Assembly: GCA_946480555.1 (NCBI GenBank)
Contig: CAMLLE010000161.1
Span: 1 to 6,965, forward strand
DNA: 6,965 bases
Reading direction: 5' to 3'
From: an uncultured Verrucomicrobia subdivision 3 bacterium
GTDB taxonomy: Bacteria > Verrucomicrobiota > Verrucomicrobiae > Limisphaerales > CAMLLE01
Under the pieces are notes generated by a model that was not told where the DNA came from, searched no databases, and saw only the letters and a program-made list of their open reading frames with translations. The position numbers were made by a program, and so were the translations under genes. Shown here in pieces: positions 1-6,965 of this stretch (position 1 is its first letter; every line of letters begins with the position of its first letter).

Positions 1-1690
1 CACCTGGGCGGAAATCTGGGATGACGGCTGGCATTTCACCGGCGCGGATGAACACGACAAGGCCGGCTTGAATCGCGGCTGGTTCAATGGCGACGCAGCG
101 AAAACCGCGCGCAGCACGAATCATTTGAACCAGATTTTCGCGACCAGCTGGCGCCGAACCGGCGAACACTTTCCGCTCGCGTGGGATCCGCACTCCCGCG
201 AAGTGCCGGCGGTGAATGTCTCGGCACATTACGCTGCGCTGGAACCGGCAACCAATTCAACCGGGATTACGCTCAATGTCCGGCTCAGGGAAACAACCGG
301 AGGCGAACGGCTGCAGACGAGCGTTGAACTGCGGAACGCGAACGGCGCATTGATCAGCACAAATTTCACCCGGGCGGGAACCGCCGATTTGAACGACATG
401 CCTGCGTTTGTGCTGCCCGCCAATTCCGATCACGCGACGCTGCGGTTTCAGAGCGGCGCTGATGTGCGCGAGAAGATGATCAGTTCCTCCGTGTTCTTCG
501 CCTCGACGACGCTCGACATCGCATGGGATGAACTCACGCCCGTTCCAGCGGAAGTGCTCGCAACGGAATCCTGGCTGGCCCAGCCAGCAGCCGAACGCGG
601 CACTGCACCGAACATTGAACTCTCCAAATCAACGGCTGAGCGGGTAGTGTCGCTCGTCTGGGAAGACTTCCGCCGCCGGCGCATTGAATCCGCCGAATCC
701 GAATTGCACGCGAGGAAAATCAAGATCGGCGACAAAACATTGAAATGGCTTGAACGCAGTTTTGGCGATGCAACGGACGGGAAGAACAGCCTCTGGATCA
801 CCCTGCACGGCGGCGGTCAGGGAACGGAGGCGAGCAACGATGCAAATTGGAAAGGCTATTTTGGCCGTTACGAGTTCCCGCCCGGCAGCATCAATGTCGC
901 GCCGCGCGCCCCCGCCAACACTTGGGATATGTGGCACGTGATCTGGGTGGACGCGTTGCTCGATCGGTTGATTGCCGACTACGTTTTGCAGCGCAACGTC
1001 GATCCCAACCGCGTTTACCTGATCGGCTATTCGGCAGGCGGCGACGGCGTTTATCAACTTGCGCCACGTCTCTCGGATCGCTTTGCGGCGGCTGCCATGT
1101 GTGCGGGACATCCCAACGAGATCACGCCCGACGGATTGCGCAACCTGCCCTTCTTCCTCTACATGGGCGGCGAAGACTCGCCCTACAATCGCAACGTCGT
1201 CGTCCGCCAGTTCAGCGACCGGCTAGATGCGTTGCAGTCCGCCGATCCGGACGGATATCCGCATCGGCTTACGGTATTCGCGGGTTTGCCGCACAACATG
1301 CAGGGCCGTGAAGCGGAGGTGATCCCGCGCATGTCGCCCTTGCGCCGCAGCCCGTGGCCGAAGCGCGTCGTCTGGAAGCAGGACGACAACGCGCTGCACA
1401 CGCGGTTGTACTGGCTGAGCCGCGAAGCGAAAGACGCGAAGCCGAGCGAAGTCTTCTCTGCTCGAGTTGAAGGGCAGACGATCTTCATCGAAACACCCGC
1501 CAGCGGCAGCGTCACGTTGCGGCTCTCAGATGCATTGCTCGATCTGGACGCACCCATCTGCGTTATGGCTGGAAGCAAAACCATCTTCGAAGGACGCCTG
1601 AAACGCGCTCTGTCCGCGGTTGTTCAATCGCTTCAAGAGCGCGAAGATCTGGATACGGTCGCCACCGCAATCCTGCCGGTGAACTGGTAA
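1..1690 (+). CDS. Transglutaminase-like / alpha-beta hydrolase (esterase-like) fusion protein, 5' partial
   Basis: The frame is open from base 2 to the TAA at 1688-1690, so the gene begins off the left edge. The TTG at 68 is only an internal codon; residue numbers here count from it. The 22 codons before it read TWAEIWDDGWHFTGADEHDK and then AG. This matches the end of a transglutaminase-like core, where the catalytic His just precedes TWAE (base 1 fits its last base) and an Asp follows in GADE. Residues 1-50 continue that family's tail (NRGWF, ATSWRRTGEHFPL). Residues 55-155 look like a beta-sandwich of unknown role. Residues 240-450 form an alpha/beta hydrolase resembling PHB-depolymerase/feruloyl-esterase types: oxyanion HGGG (247-250), nucleophile elbow GYSAGG (Ser322), probable Asp370 (GGED) and His409 (GLPHN). 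The last 80 residues are a small C-terminal extension. The protein is probably exported, but the N-terminus is not visible. The substrate is unknown; deacylation or ester cleavage is inferred from the triad. Confidence 0.85.
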   Translation, partial: TWAEIWDDGWHFTGADEHDKAGLNRGWFNGDAAKTARSTNHLNQIFATSWRRTGEHFPLAWDPHSREVPAVNVSAHYAALEPATNSTGITLNVRLRETTGGERLQTSVELRNANGALISTNFTRAGTADLNDMPAFVLPANSDHATLRFQSGADVREKMISSSVFFASTTLDIAWDELTPVPAEVLATESWLAQPAAERGTAPNIELSKSTAERVVSLVWEDFRRRRIESAESELHARKIKIGDKTLKWLERSFGDATDGKNSLWITLHGGGQGTEASNDANWKGYFGRYEFPPGSINVAPRAPANTWDMWHVIWVDALLDRLIADYVLQRNVDPNRVYLIGYSAGGDGVYQLAPRLSDRFAAAAMCAGHPNEITPDGLRNLPFFLYMGGEDSPYNRNVVVRQFSDRLDALQSADPDGYPHRLTVFAGLPHNMQGREAEVIPRMSPLRRSPWPKRVVWKQDDNALHTRLYWLSREAKDAKPSEVFSARVEGQTIFIETPASGSVTLRLSDALLDLDAPICVMAGSKTIFEGRLKRALSAVVQSLQEREDLDTVATAILPVNW

Positions 1691-1870
1691 ATCAACTCGC
1701 AGGCAGCTCACTTGTTTGCGTGATGCAGGGGCACCGGACGATTGCAGTATGCTCGGAACATCAAGCCAGGCCCGATCTGATTTCATGTTTGCATTGAGAG
1801 CTGCTGCCTCACGCGAAGTCCGCGGAGGGCGCAAAGGATACGCAACCGATGCGGGCTGGCGCATCACAAC
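1691..1870. other. Intergenic region upstream of the GH3 gene
   Basis: This 180-base gap separates the esterase-like gene from the GH3 gene on the same strand. I found no convincing hairpin followed by T-runs, so no terminator is called after the first gene. I also found no well-spaced -35/-10 pair. The only clear structure is the degenerate 9-base tandem array at 1812-1849. The gap is long enough to hold a promoter for the GH3-GH20 transcript, but I cannot point to one. Confidence 0.6.
1812..1849. repeat. Short degenerate tandem array, 9-base unit CGCRNRGNN
   Basis: Successive units read CGCGAAGTC (1812), CGCGGAGGG (1821), CGCAAAGGA (1830) and, after a TA spacer, CGCAACCGA (1841). Each begins with CGC followed by a purine-rich stretch. 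Arrays of CGCAAAG/CGCGAAG-like units are known as dispersed non-coding repeats between genes in several bacterial groups, and this looks like a worn copy. The frame of the GH3 gene is open here (back to 1781) but has no ATG, so the array is taken as non-coding. The GGAGGG at 1824-1829 inside it is 41 bases before the GH3 start, too far to serve as its ribosome binding site. Confidence 0.5.
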
Positions 1871-1966
1871 ATGAGTGAATGCCCAAATGACCGCACCCGG
1901 CGAATCCCAAACTGGATCGCGGCAGCTCTCCTGGTCCTGCGCTTCACAACCACTCCTTCATTTGCG
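1871..1966 (+). other. Signal peptide of the GH3 enzyme
   Basis: The first 32 residues have a charged N-region (DRTRR), a hydrophobic core (WIAAALLVL) and a small-residue cleavage site, TPSFA before NDDG. This supports export and the chosen start codon. Confidence 0.75.
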
Positions 1967-4144
1967 AATGACGACGGTTCAAAACTTCCCCATTGGAGAA
2001 ACTCTTCTGCGCCGATGGAAATCCGAATCGCCGATCTGATCCGGCGAATGACACTGGAAGAGAAGGCGCTGCAAATCTGCAATCGCGCACCCGCCATCCC
2101 GCGGCTGGGTTTGCCTGCCTACGATTATTGGAACGAAGCGTTGCACGGTGTGGCGCGGAATGGAATTGCGACCGTTTTTCCGCAGGCGATCGGCATGGCG
2201 GCAACCTGGAACCCGGCGTTGCTGCGAGAAACGGCAGATGTGATCGCCACCGAGGCACGCGCCAAGCATCGTGCCTACACCGAAGCGCACAACGGTGACA
2301 GCGCAAACTACACCGGGCTCACCTTCTGGTCTCCCAACATCAACATCGTCCGCGATCCGCGCTGGGGTCGCAGCCAGGAAACGTATGGTGAAGATCCGTT
2401 TCTCACCGCGCGTCTCGCCGTTGCCTTCATTCGCGGCATGCAAGGAAACCATCCTCGCTATGTCAAAGCACTGGCGTGCGCAAAACACTTCGCCGTTCAC
2501 AGCGGGCCGGAATCTGTGCGGCACAGTTTCGACGCCCGTCCGCCCGAGCGCGACTTGTTCGAAACGTATTTGCCGCACTTCGAAGCTGCAGTTCGCGAAG
2601 GCCGCGTTGGCGCAGTGATGGGCGCTTACAATCGACTAAATGGGACGCCGGTCTGCGGCGACGCGTGGCTGCTGACCGATTTGCTGCGCAGCCAATGGCG
2701 GTTCACTGGCCAGGTGGTCTCCGACTGCGGCGCCGTGCATGACATGGTGATGTTTCATAAAACGCATCCGAGTTTTGAACGGGCCGGTGCGCAGGCGATC
2801 GAGGCCGGATGCGATCTCACGTGCGGCACAGAATATCAGCATCTCACGAACGCCGTTGCCAGCGGCCTCGTGACGGAGGCGCAACTCGACACGGCGCTGG
2901 CGCGGGTGCTGGCGGCGCGATTCAAGCTAGGGTTGTTCGATCCGCCTGAGCAGGTGCCATACGCGCAGATTCCCGTCACGGCGAACGACATTGCGGAACA
3001 CAGCCAGCTCGCACTCGCCGTCGCGCGCGAATCCCTGGTCCTGTTGAAGAACGACGGACTGCTGCCGTTGAACCTTGAGAAGCTGAAGCGCATTGCCGTG
3101 ATTGGCGCGAATGCGGATTCCGTTCCGATGCTGCTTGGCAACTACTTCGGCACTCCATCGCGACCGGTGACAATTCTCGAAGGCATTCGCCGCGCGGCTG
3201 AATCCAAAGCGGAGGTGCTGTTTGAACCGGGTTGTCCATTGTCAGTTTCCAACGACGCGACGAATGCGATTGAAACCGCGAGTGGACAGCAAAAAGCCTT
3301 GGAACTGGCGCGAACCGCCGACGTGCTGATTTACGTTGGCGGCCTGAGTCCCGAACTGGAAGGCGAAGCGTTGCACGTGGAGCACGACGGGTTTCATGGC
3401 GGCGACCGCACGCACATCGAGCTGCCCGCCGGCCAGCTGGGACTTCTCAAAGCGCTGGCTGCGACGCGAAAGCCCATCGTGTTTGTGAATTGCAGCGGCA
3501 GCGCGGTGGCGATGCCGTGGATTGCGGATCGGATTCCGGCAATTCTTCAAGCCTGGTATCCGGGGCAGGCAGGAGGAACCGCGGTGGCGGAAGCCTTGTT
3601 CGGAGAATTCAATCCAGGCGGCAAACTCCCAATCACCTTCTATCGGTCCACCACCGACCTTCCGGAGTTCACCAGCTACGCGATGTCCAACCGCACCTAT
3701 CGTTACTTCAGCGGCAAACCATTGTTCGCCTTTGGCCACGGGCTGAGCTACGCGAAGTTCAAATTCCGCGACGCGCGGCTGGATCGGATGGAAGTCAGCG
3801 CCGACGATTCGGTTCGTGTGATTCTGGAAGTTGCGAATGCAGGCAGGCGGACCGGCGATGAAGTGGTGCAGGTTTATTTCCGGCACGTGAAGCCTGCGCT
3901 GCCCCAGGCGCGTCAGACGTTGTGCGGATTCCAGCGGGTGACAATTCCGGCAGGCGCGGTGAAGCGGGTTGAAATTGAAGTGGGGATCGCTCAGTTTCGG
4001 CACTGGGACGAACGCGGGAAACGCTACGCAGTCGAAGAAGGCAAATACGAACTGCTGGTCGGCGCGGCGTCGGATGACATTCGCGCCACGCTGCCGCTTC
4101 GGGTTTGGGCCGTCCCGAACAACGCTCCGAGAACTGAACCATGA
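1871..4144 (+). CDS. Secreted glycoside hydrolase family 3 beta-glucosidase/beta-xylosidase
   Basis: This complete 757-residue GH3 enzyme should release terminal beta-linked glucose or xylose with retention of configuration. Residues 1-32 form a Sec-type signal peptide: a basic N-region, hydrophobic IAAALLVL, and likely cleavage after SFA at residue 32. It is not a clear Tat motif despite the RR. The N-terminal TIM-barrel (about 55-380) carries YDYWNEALHGVAR (84-96), RDPRWGR (161-167), KHFAVH (205-210) and the nucleophile Asp285 in VVSDCGAV. The alpha/beta sandwich domain (about 390-625) carries LEGE (496-499), with Glu497 the likely acid/base. A fibronectin III-like domain lies at about 655-730. 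The length fits the three-domain type. The ATG at 1871 is preferred because it gives the signal peptide and no other ATG lies in frame upstream; no good Shine-Dalgarno is seen. The stop overlaps the GH20 start. The motifs do not settle glucosidase versus xylosidase. Confidence 0.95.
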   Translation: MSECPNDRTRRIPNWIAAALLVLRFTTTPSFANDDGSKLPHWRNSSAPMEIRIADLIRRMTLEEKALQICNRAPAIPRLGLPAYDYWNEALHGVARNGIATVFPQAIGMAATWNPALLRETADVIATEARAKHRAYTEAHNGDSANYTGLTFWSPNINIVRDPRWGRSQETYGEDPFLTARLAVAFIRGMQGNHPRYVKALACAKHFAVHSGPESVRHSFDARPPERDLFETYLPHFEAAVREGRVGAVMGAYNRLNGTPVCGDAWLLTDLLRSQWRFTGQVVSDCGAVHDMVMFHKTHPSFERAGAQAIEAGCDLTCGTEYQHLTNAVASGLVTEAQLDTALARVLAARFKLGLFDPPEQVPYAQIPVTANDIAEHSQLALAVARESLVLLKNDGLLPLNLEKLKRIAVIGANADSVPMLLGNYFGTPSRPVTILEGIRRAAESKAEVLFEPGCPLSVSNDATNAIETASGQQKALELARTADVLIYVGGLSPELEGEALHVEHDGFHGGDRTHIELPAGQLGLLKALAATRKPIVFVNCSGSAVAMPWIADRIPAILQAWYPGQAGGTAVAEALFGEFNPGGKLPITFYRSTTDLPEFTSYAMSNRTYRYFSGKPLFAFGHGLSYAKFKFRDARLDRMEVSADDSVRVILEVANAGRRTGDEVVQVYFRHVKPALPQARQTLCGFQRVTIPAGAVKRVEIEVGIAQFRHWDERGKRYAVEEGKYELLVGAASDDIRATLPLRVWAVPNNAPRTEP
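4141..4144 (+). promoter_or_regulatory. ATGA stop/start overlap coupling GH3 and GH20 genes
   Basis: The TGA of the GH3 gene (4142-4144) overlaps the ATG of the GH20 gene (4141-4143). No strong Shine-Dalgarno precedes this ATG, which fits translation coupled to the upstream gene. The two genes must share a transcript. Confidence 0.85.
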
Positions 4145-5688
4145 AAACTTCAATCGTGACTTGGGTCGGCTCGTTTCTGACGGCCGCCGCGATGGCTGCC
4201 AACCTTGCGATCGTTCCCGCTCCGCGGAAAATCGAAACCAGCGAAGGAGCTTTTGCGCTGAATCAGGACACACGCATCGTCGCTGATGCGGCCAGCCGGC
4301 CCGCGGCTGAAGTGCTGGCGACCCGGCTGCGGAGCGGAACGGGATTCCCCTTCCCGCTCTCCAGCGACGTTTCAAAGGCGAACGGCGCGATTCTGCTGAC
4401 GACGAACCTCGCCCCGGCTCTTGGAGAGGAGGGCTATGAACTCTCCGTGACGGCAGAATCCGTCGCCCTCCGCGCGCCGACTTCCGCTGGATTGCAGCAC
4501 GCCACGCATACGCTGCTGCAGCTGCTGCCGGCTGAAGTTTTCGCCGCGCAACCGGCAACGGGTGTGGCCTGGGAAATTCCGGCCGTTCAAATCACAGATC
4601 AACCGCGCTTCAAATGGCGCGGGGTAATGCTCGATGTGAGCCGCCATTTCTTTTCCAAGGACGAAATCAAGCGGCTACTGGATTACATGGCGCTGCACAA
4701 GTTGAATACGTTTCACTGGCATCTCACCGACGACCAGGGCTGGCGCATTGAAATCAAAAAATATCCCAAGCTTACGGAGATCGGCGCCTGGCGACCGGGA
4801 ACGGGTTTCGGGATGAGCCCAAAGGACAGCCCTGCGTATGATGCGAAAGGGCGCTACGGCGGATTTTATACGCAGGATGACATTCGCGAAGTGGTGGCCT
4901 ACGCAGCGGCGCGGCACATCACGGTGGTGCCGGAGATTGAAATGCCCGGCCATGCAAGCGCTGCGCTGGCGGCGTATCCGCAGTTCAGCTGCACCGGGGG
5001 GCCGTTCGAGCCGGGCCTGATCGGCGGGGTTTTTCATGGAATCTACTGCGCGGGCAAAGACGAAACCTTCGCGTTCCTGGACGACATCCTGGCCGAAGTC
5101 GCGCCGCTGTTTCCCGGGCCATACCTCCACATCGGCGGAGACGAAGTGCCGAAGGAGAATTGGAGGGCGTGCACGAAATGCCAGGCGCGAATGAAAGCGG
5201 AAGGGCTGAAGAACGAGCACGAGCTGCAAAGCTACTTCATCCGGCGCATGGAGAAATCCGTCAACGCGCACGGACGAAAGCTGATCGGCTGGAGCGAAAT
5301 CCTGGAGGGCGGCCTCGCACCCAACGCAGCCGTGATGGATTGGATCGGTGGTGGCGCAGAAGCAGCCAGCCAGGGGCACGATGCGGTGATGACGCCGACA
5401 GGCTTCTGCTATTTCGATTATTACCAATCGCGCGACACGGCGAACGAGCCGTTCGCGATCGGCGGATTTGTGCCGATGGAAAAAGTCTATTCCTTCGAGC
5501 CAATGCCGCCGCAGCTGCCGCCTTCGTTGCAGCACCACATCCTCGGCGTGCAGGCCAATCTCTGGACGAGTACATCCCCAACTTCCGGCATGTCGAGTAC
5601 ATGCTTTTCCCACGCGCCTGCGCCCTGGCCGAGATCGGCTGGTCCGCCAAAGAGAACCGCAATTGGGACGACTTCAAGCGCCGGATGA
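4141..5688 (+). CDS. Secreted GH20 beta-N-acetylhexosaminidase, reading frame broken near its 3' end
   Basis: GH20 enzymes remove terminal beta-GlcNAc or beta-GalNAc by substrate-assisted catalysis. Residues 1-19 are a signal peptide (cleavage likely after AAAMA). A GH20b-type N-terminal domain spans about 22-155. The catalytic barrel starts at about 156: DVSRHF (165-170), FHWHLTDDQGWR (191-202), PEIEMPGH (264-271), the catalytic Asp-Glu pair D334-E335 in HIGGDE, GWSEILEGG (383-391), CYFDYYQ (423-429) and NLWT (473-476). After residue 476 the frame turns into Ser/Pro-rich non-homologous sequence and stops at 5686-5688. The expected continuation EYIPNFRHVEYMLFPRACAL is in the -1 frame from 5568, so one base (a G of ACGGAG) appears to be lost. 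As written, the product lacks the last barrel strand and helix, about 55 residues, and is probably inactive. The frame otherwise runs on into the fucosidase domain. The change could be a sequencing or assembly error or a recent mutation. Confidence 0.9.
   Translation: MKTSIVTWVGSFLTAAAMAANLAIVPAPRKIETSEGAFALNQDTRIVADAASRPAAEVLATRLRSGTGFPFPLSSDVSKANGAILLTTNLAPALGEEGYELSVTAESVALRAPTSAGLQHATHTLLQLLPAEVFAAQPATGVAWEIPAVQITDQPRFKWRGVMLDVSRHFFSKDEIKRLLDYMALHKLNTFHWHLTDDQGWRIEIKKYPKLTEIGAWRPGTGFGMSPKDSPAYDAKGRYGGFYTQDDIREVVAYAAARHITVVPEIEMPGHASAALAAYPQFSCTGGPFEPGLIGGVFHGIYCAGKDETFAFLDDILAEVAPLFPGPYLHIGGDEVPKENWRACTKCQARMKAEGLKNEHELQSYFIRRMEKSVNAHGRKLIGWSEILEGGLAPNAAVMDWIGGGAEAASQGHDAVMTPTGFCYFDYYQSRDTANEPFAIGGFVPMEKVYSFEPMPPQLPPSLQHHILGVQANLWTSTSPTSGMSSTCFSHAPAPWPRSAGPPKRTAIGTTSSAG
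5566..5571 (+). other. Frameshift site (apparent 1-base deletion) inside the GH20-GH29 gene
   Basis: The sequence reads CTC TGG ACG AGT ACA in the GH20 frame. The family pattern LWTEYIP would need ACG GAG TAC ATC, one G more. Downstream, the frame beginning GAG at 5568 codes for clean family sequence with no stop to 6965. There is no X-XXY-YYZ slippery heptamer, so programmed -1 frameshifting is unlikely. No long homopolymer is present either. Confidence 0.85.
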
Positions 5689-6965
5689 AGACTCACGAAC
5701 AACGGCTGGCGGCAGTTGGAATGAACTTCCGCCGCGAAGGCGGATTGAAAGCGACGCGGGAAGTTGCTACCGCACCAAAGGCATTTGGCCCCACGCCCAA
5801 TGCGCGTCAACTGCGCTGGCATGAACTCGAGTATTACGGCTTCCTCCATTTCACGATCAACACGTTCACGGACAAGGAATGGGGTTACGGCGATGAAACC
5901 CCGCAACAGTTCAACCCGACGGATTTCGACGCCAATCAGATCGCGCGCGTTGCCGCTGAGTCCGGTATGAAAGCTCTGATTCTCACAGCGAAGCATCACG
6001 ATGGCTTTTGCCTGTGGCCATCGAAGTTCACGGAACATTCGGTGAAAAACAGCCCGTGGAAGAACGGCCAGGGCGATGTGGTGAAGGAAATTGCCGAAGC
6101 CTGCAAACGGCACGGACTGGAATTCGGCGTTTACCTTTCTCCGTGGGATCGGAATCGCGCGGATTACGGGACGCCCGAATACATCACGTATTATCGAAAT
6201 CAGATTCGCGAACTACTGACGGGCTACGGGCCGATCTTTGAGATCTGGTTCGACGGCGCCAACGGCGGCGATGGCTTTTACGGCGGCGCTCGGGAGAAAC
6301 GAGTGATCGATCGCAAGACCTACTACGACTGGCCCGGCACCTGGAATCTGGTGCGAGAACTTCAGCCGCGCACGTGCATCTGGAGCGACGCCGGGCTCGA
6401 CGCCCGCTGGGTCGGCAACGAACGGGGCATCGCGGATGAAACCTGCTGGGCGACTTTGAACGGCGCGGACTTTGCCCCAGGTGAAGCCGACGAAAAGCGG
6501 CTCAGCTCGGGCGATCGTCCCGGCACCCATTGGATTCCCGCGGAGTGCGATGTCTCGATTCGTCCCGGGTGGTTTTACCACGCCGCCGAGGATTCCAAGG
6601 TTCGTTCGCCCGAGAACCTCGTGGACCTTTACCTTAAATCCGTCGGGCGTGGCGCCAATCTGCTGCTGAACATTCCACCCGATCGCCGCGGGTTGATTCA
6701 TGAGAATGACGTGAAGTCATTGCGCGGACTGAAGCTATGGCTCGACGCTGCATTCGCCAACGACCTTGCGCCCAAGGCAAAGCTGACCGCCAGCAACACG
6801 CGCGGCGATGACTCCCATTTCGTTCCGGAAAAGGTATTGGACAACCGGCGCGATACCTATTGGACCACGGACGACGCCGTGCTGAATCCTGAACTCGTCT
6901 TCGAATTTCCCGAACCGGTTCAATTCAACCTTGTTCGATTGCGCGAGCACCTGCCGCTGGGCCAG
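5568..6965 (+). CDS. GH20 C-terminal end fused to GH29 alpha-L-fucosidase and partial discoidin-like module, 3' partial
   Basis: These 466 codons have no stop; numbering counts GAG at 5568 as 1. Residues 1-55 are the missing end of GH20 (EYIPNFRHVEYMLFPRACAL, GWSAKE). A linker of about 20 residues (56-78) follows, with no signal peptide. The GH29 domain then runs from about 79 to 375: HFTINTFTDKEWG (94-106), LTAKHHDGFCLWPSKFTEHS (139-158), SPW (191-193), and IFEIWFDGA (223-231) with nucleophile Asp229. SDAGLDARWVGNE (273-285) follows, where Glu285 is a candidate acid/base. These motifs resemble the GH29-B subgroup, which acts on alpha-1,3/1,4-linked fucose next to GlcNAc. From about 400 a discoidin/F5-8 type C-like module starts (VLDNRRDTYWTTDD, VRLREHLPLGQ) and is cut by the window end. 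In-frame ATGs at 5601, 5685 and 5721 are possible restarts, none with a good Shine-Dalgarno. The boundary is set where the shifted frame becomes homologous, not at a proven start codon. Confidence 0.88.
5685..5688 (+). promoter_or_regulatory. ATGA overlap between the broken GH20 stop and an in-frame ATG of the fucosidase frame
   Basis: The TGA that ends the shifted GH20 frame (5686-5688) overlaps an ATG (5685-5687) lying in the GH29 frame. A ribosome stopping here could restart and make the fucosidase part without its signal peptide. In the intact fusion this ATG is simply an internal Met in FKRRMKTHEQ. This is probably chance, and there is no Shine-Dalgarno nearby. Confidence 0.35.
6768..6965 (+). 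other. Discoidin-like (F5/8 type C) carbohydrate-binding module, N-terminal part only
   Basis: About 66 residues after the GH29 catalytic domain show the usual opening of an F5/8 type C fold: KLTASNTRG, then EKVLDNRRDTYWTTDD, a beta-strand LVFEFPEP and FNLVRLREHLPLGQ. Such modules often follow the catalytic domain in GH29-B fucosidases and bind the glycan or stabilise the enzyme. The rest lies beyond the window. Confidence 0.7.

Noticed and set aside
68..70. TTG at 68 as the start of the first gene
   Set aside because: The frame is open to the window edge, and the 22 preceding codons encode recognisable transglutaminase-family sequence, so the true start is further upstream.
1748..1753. TATGCT as a -10 promoter element for the GH3 operon
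   Set aside because: No -35-like hexamer lies at 16-18 bases; the nearest TTGCGT (1716-1721) is 26 bases away. It is too weak to call.
1824..1829. GGAGGG as the ribosome binding site of the GH3 gene
   Set aside because: It is 41 bases upstream of the ATG, with no in-frame ATG nearby, and is part of the tandem array.
3242..4558. A long open frame of 438 codons on the minus strand across the GH3/GH20 junction
   Set aside because: It lies opposite two clearly homologous genes, its translation is Arg/Pro/Ser-rich and low in recognisable motifs, and it arises from high GC in the third codon positions of the plus-strand genes.
5560..5572. Programmed -1 ribosomal frameshift joining GH20 to its C-terminal end
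   Set aside because: The site CTC TGG ACG AGT has no slippery heptamer and I see no obvious stimulatory structure. A simple missing G explains it better.
4675..5613. A 312-codon open frame on the minus strand opposite the GH20 catalytic domain
   Set aside because: It is antisense to the conserved GH20 motifs and its His/Arg/Cys-rich product looks like a shadow of the real gene.

Overview
The window is a stretch of plus-strand coding sequence from a GC-rich, environmental, glycan-degrading bacterium. The gene families point to Verrucomicrobiota (Pedosphaera/Limisphaera-like) or a neighbouring group such as Planctomycetota or Acidobacteriota. They are a transglutaminase-like/esterase protein, an exported GH3 enzyme of the YDYWNEALHG type, a GH20 hexosaminidase and a GH29-B-type fucosidase. 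This placement is an inference from protein style; there is no rRNA or other marker.

Layout: (1) 1-1690, the 3' part of a gene whose start lies off the left edge. It encodes the tail of a transglutaminase-like domain, a probable beta-sandwich, and a C-terminal alpha/beta-hydrolase (esterase/depolymerase-like) domain. (2) 1691-1870, a 180-base gap holding a short degenerate tandem array with a 9-base unit. (3) 1871-4144, a complete secreted GH3 beta-glucosidase/beta-xylosidase. (4) From 4141, joined to the GH3 gene by a 4-base ATGA overlap, a secreted GH20 beta-N-acetylhexosaminidase. Its frame is broken by an apparent one-base loss near 5568. (5) The other frame continues without a stop from 5568 to the right edge. 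It finishes the GH20 barrel, runs through a short linker into a complete GH29 alpha-L-fucosidase catalytic domain, and then enters a discoidin-like (F5/8 type C) module cut by the window end.

The most notable object is the GH20-GH29 unit. Apart from the single frameshift it reads as one polypeptide: one signal peptide, hexosaminidase, linker, fucosidase, then a binding module. The GH29 part has no signal peptide or own gene start that I can see, which argues for a true fusion. The broken GH20 frame ends in a TGA that overlaps an in-frame ATG of the fucosidase frame, so a coupled restart is formally possible.

Together the genes suggest exo-acting removal of terminal fucose, GlcNAc/GalNAc and a beta-linked glucose or xylose in the periplasm or outside the cell. 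Fucosylated, GlcNAc-containing glycans are the likely substrate. Plant-type complex N-glycans, which carry both fucose and xylose, are one attractive but unproven fit. I see no RNA genes, CRISPR arrays, transposons or phage genes.
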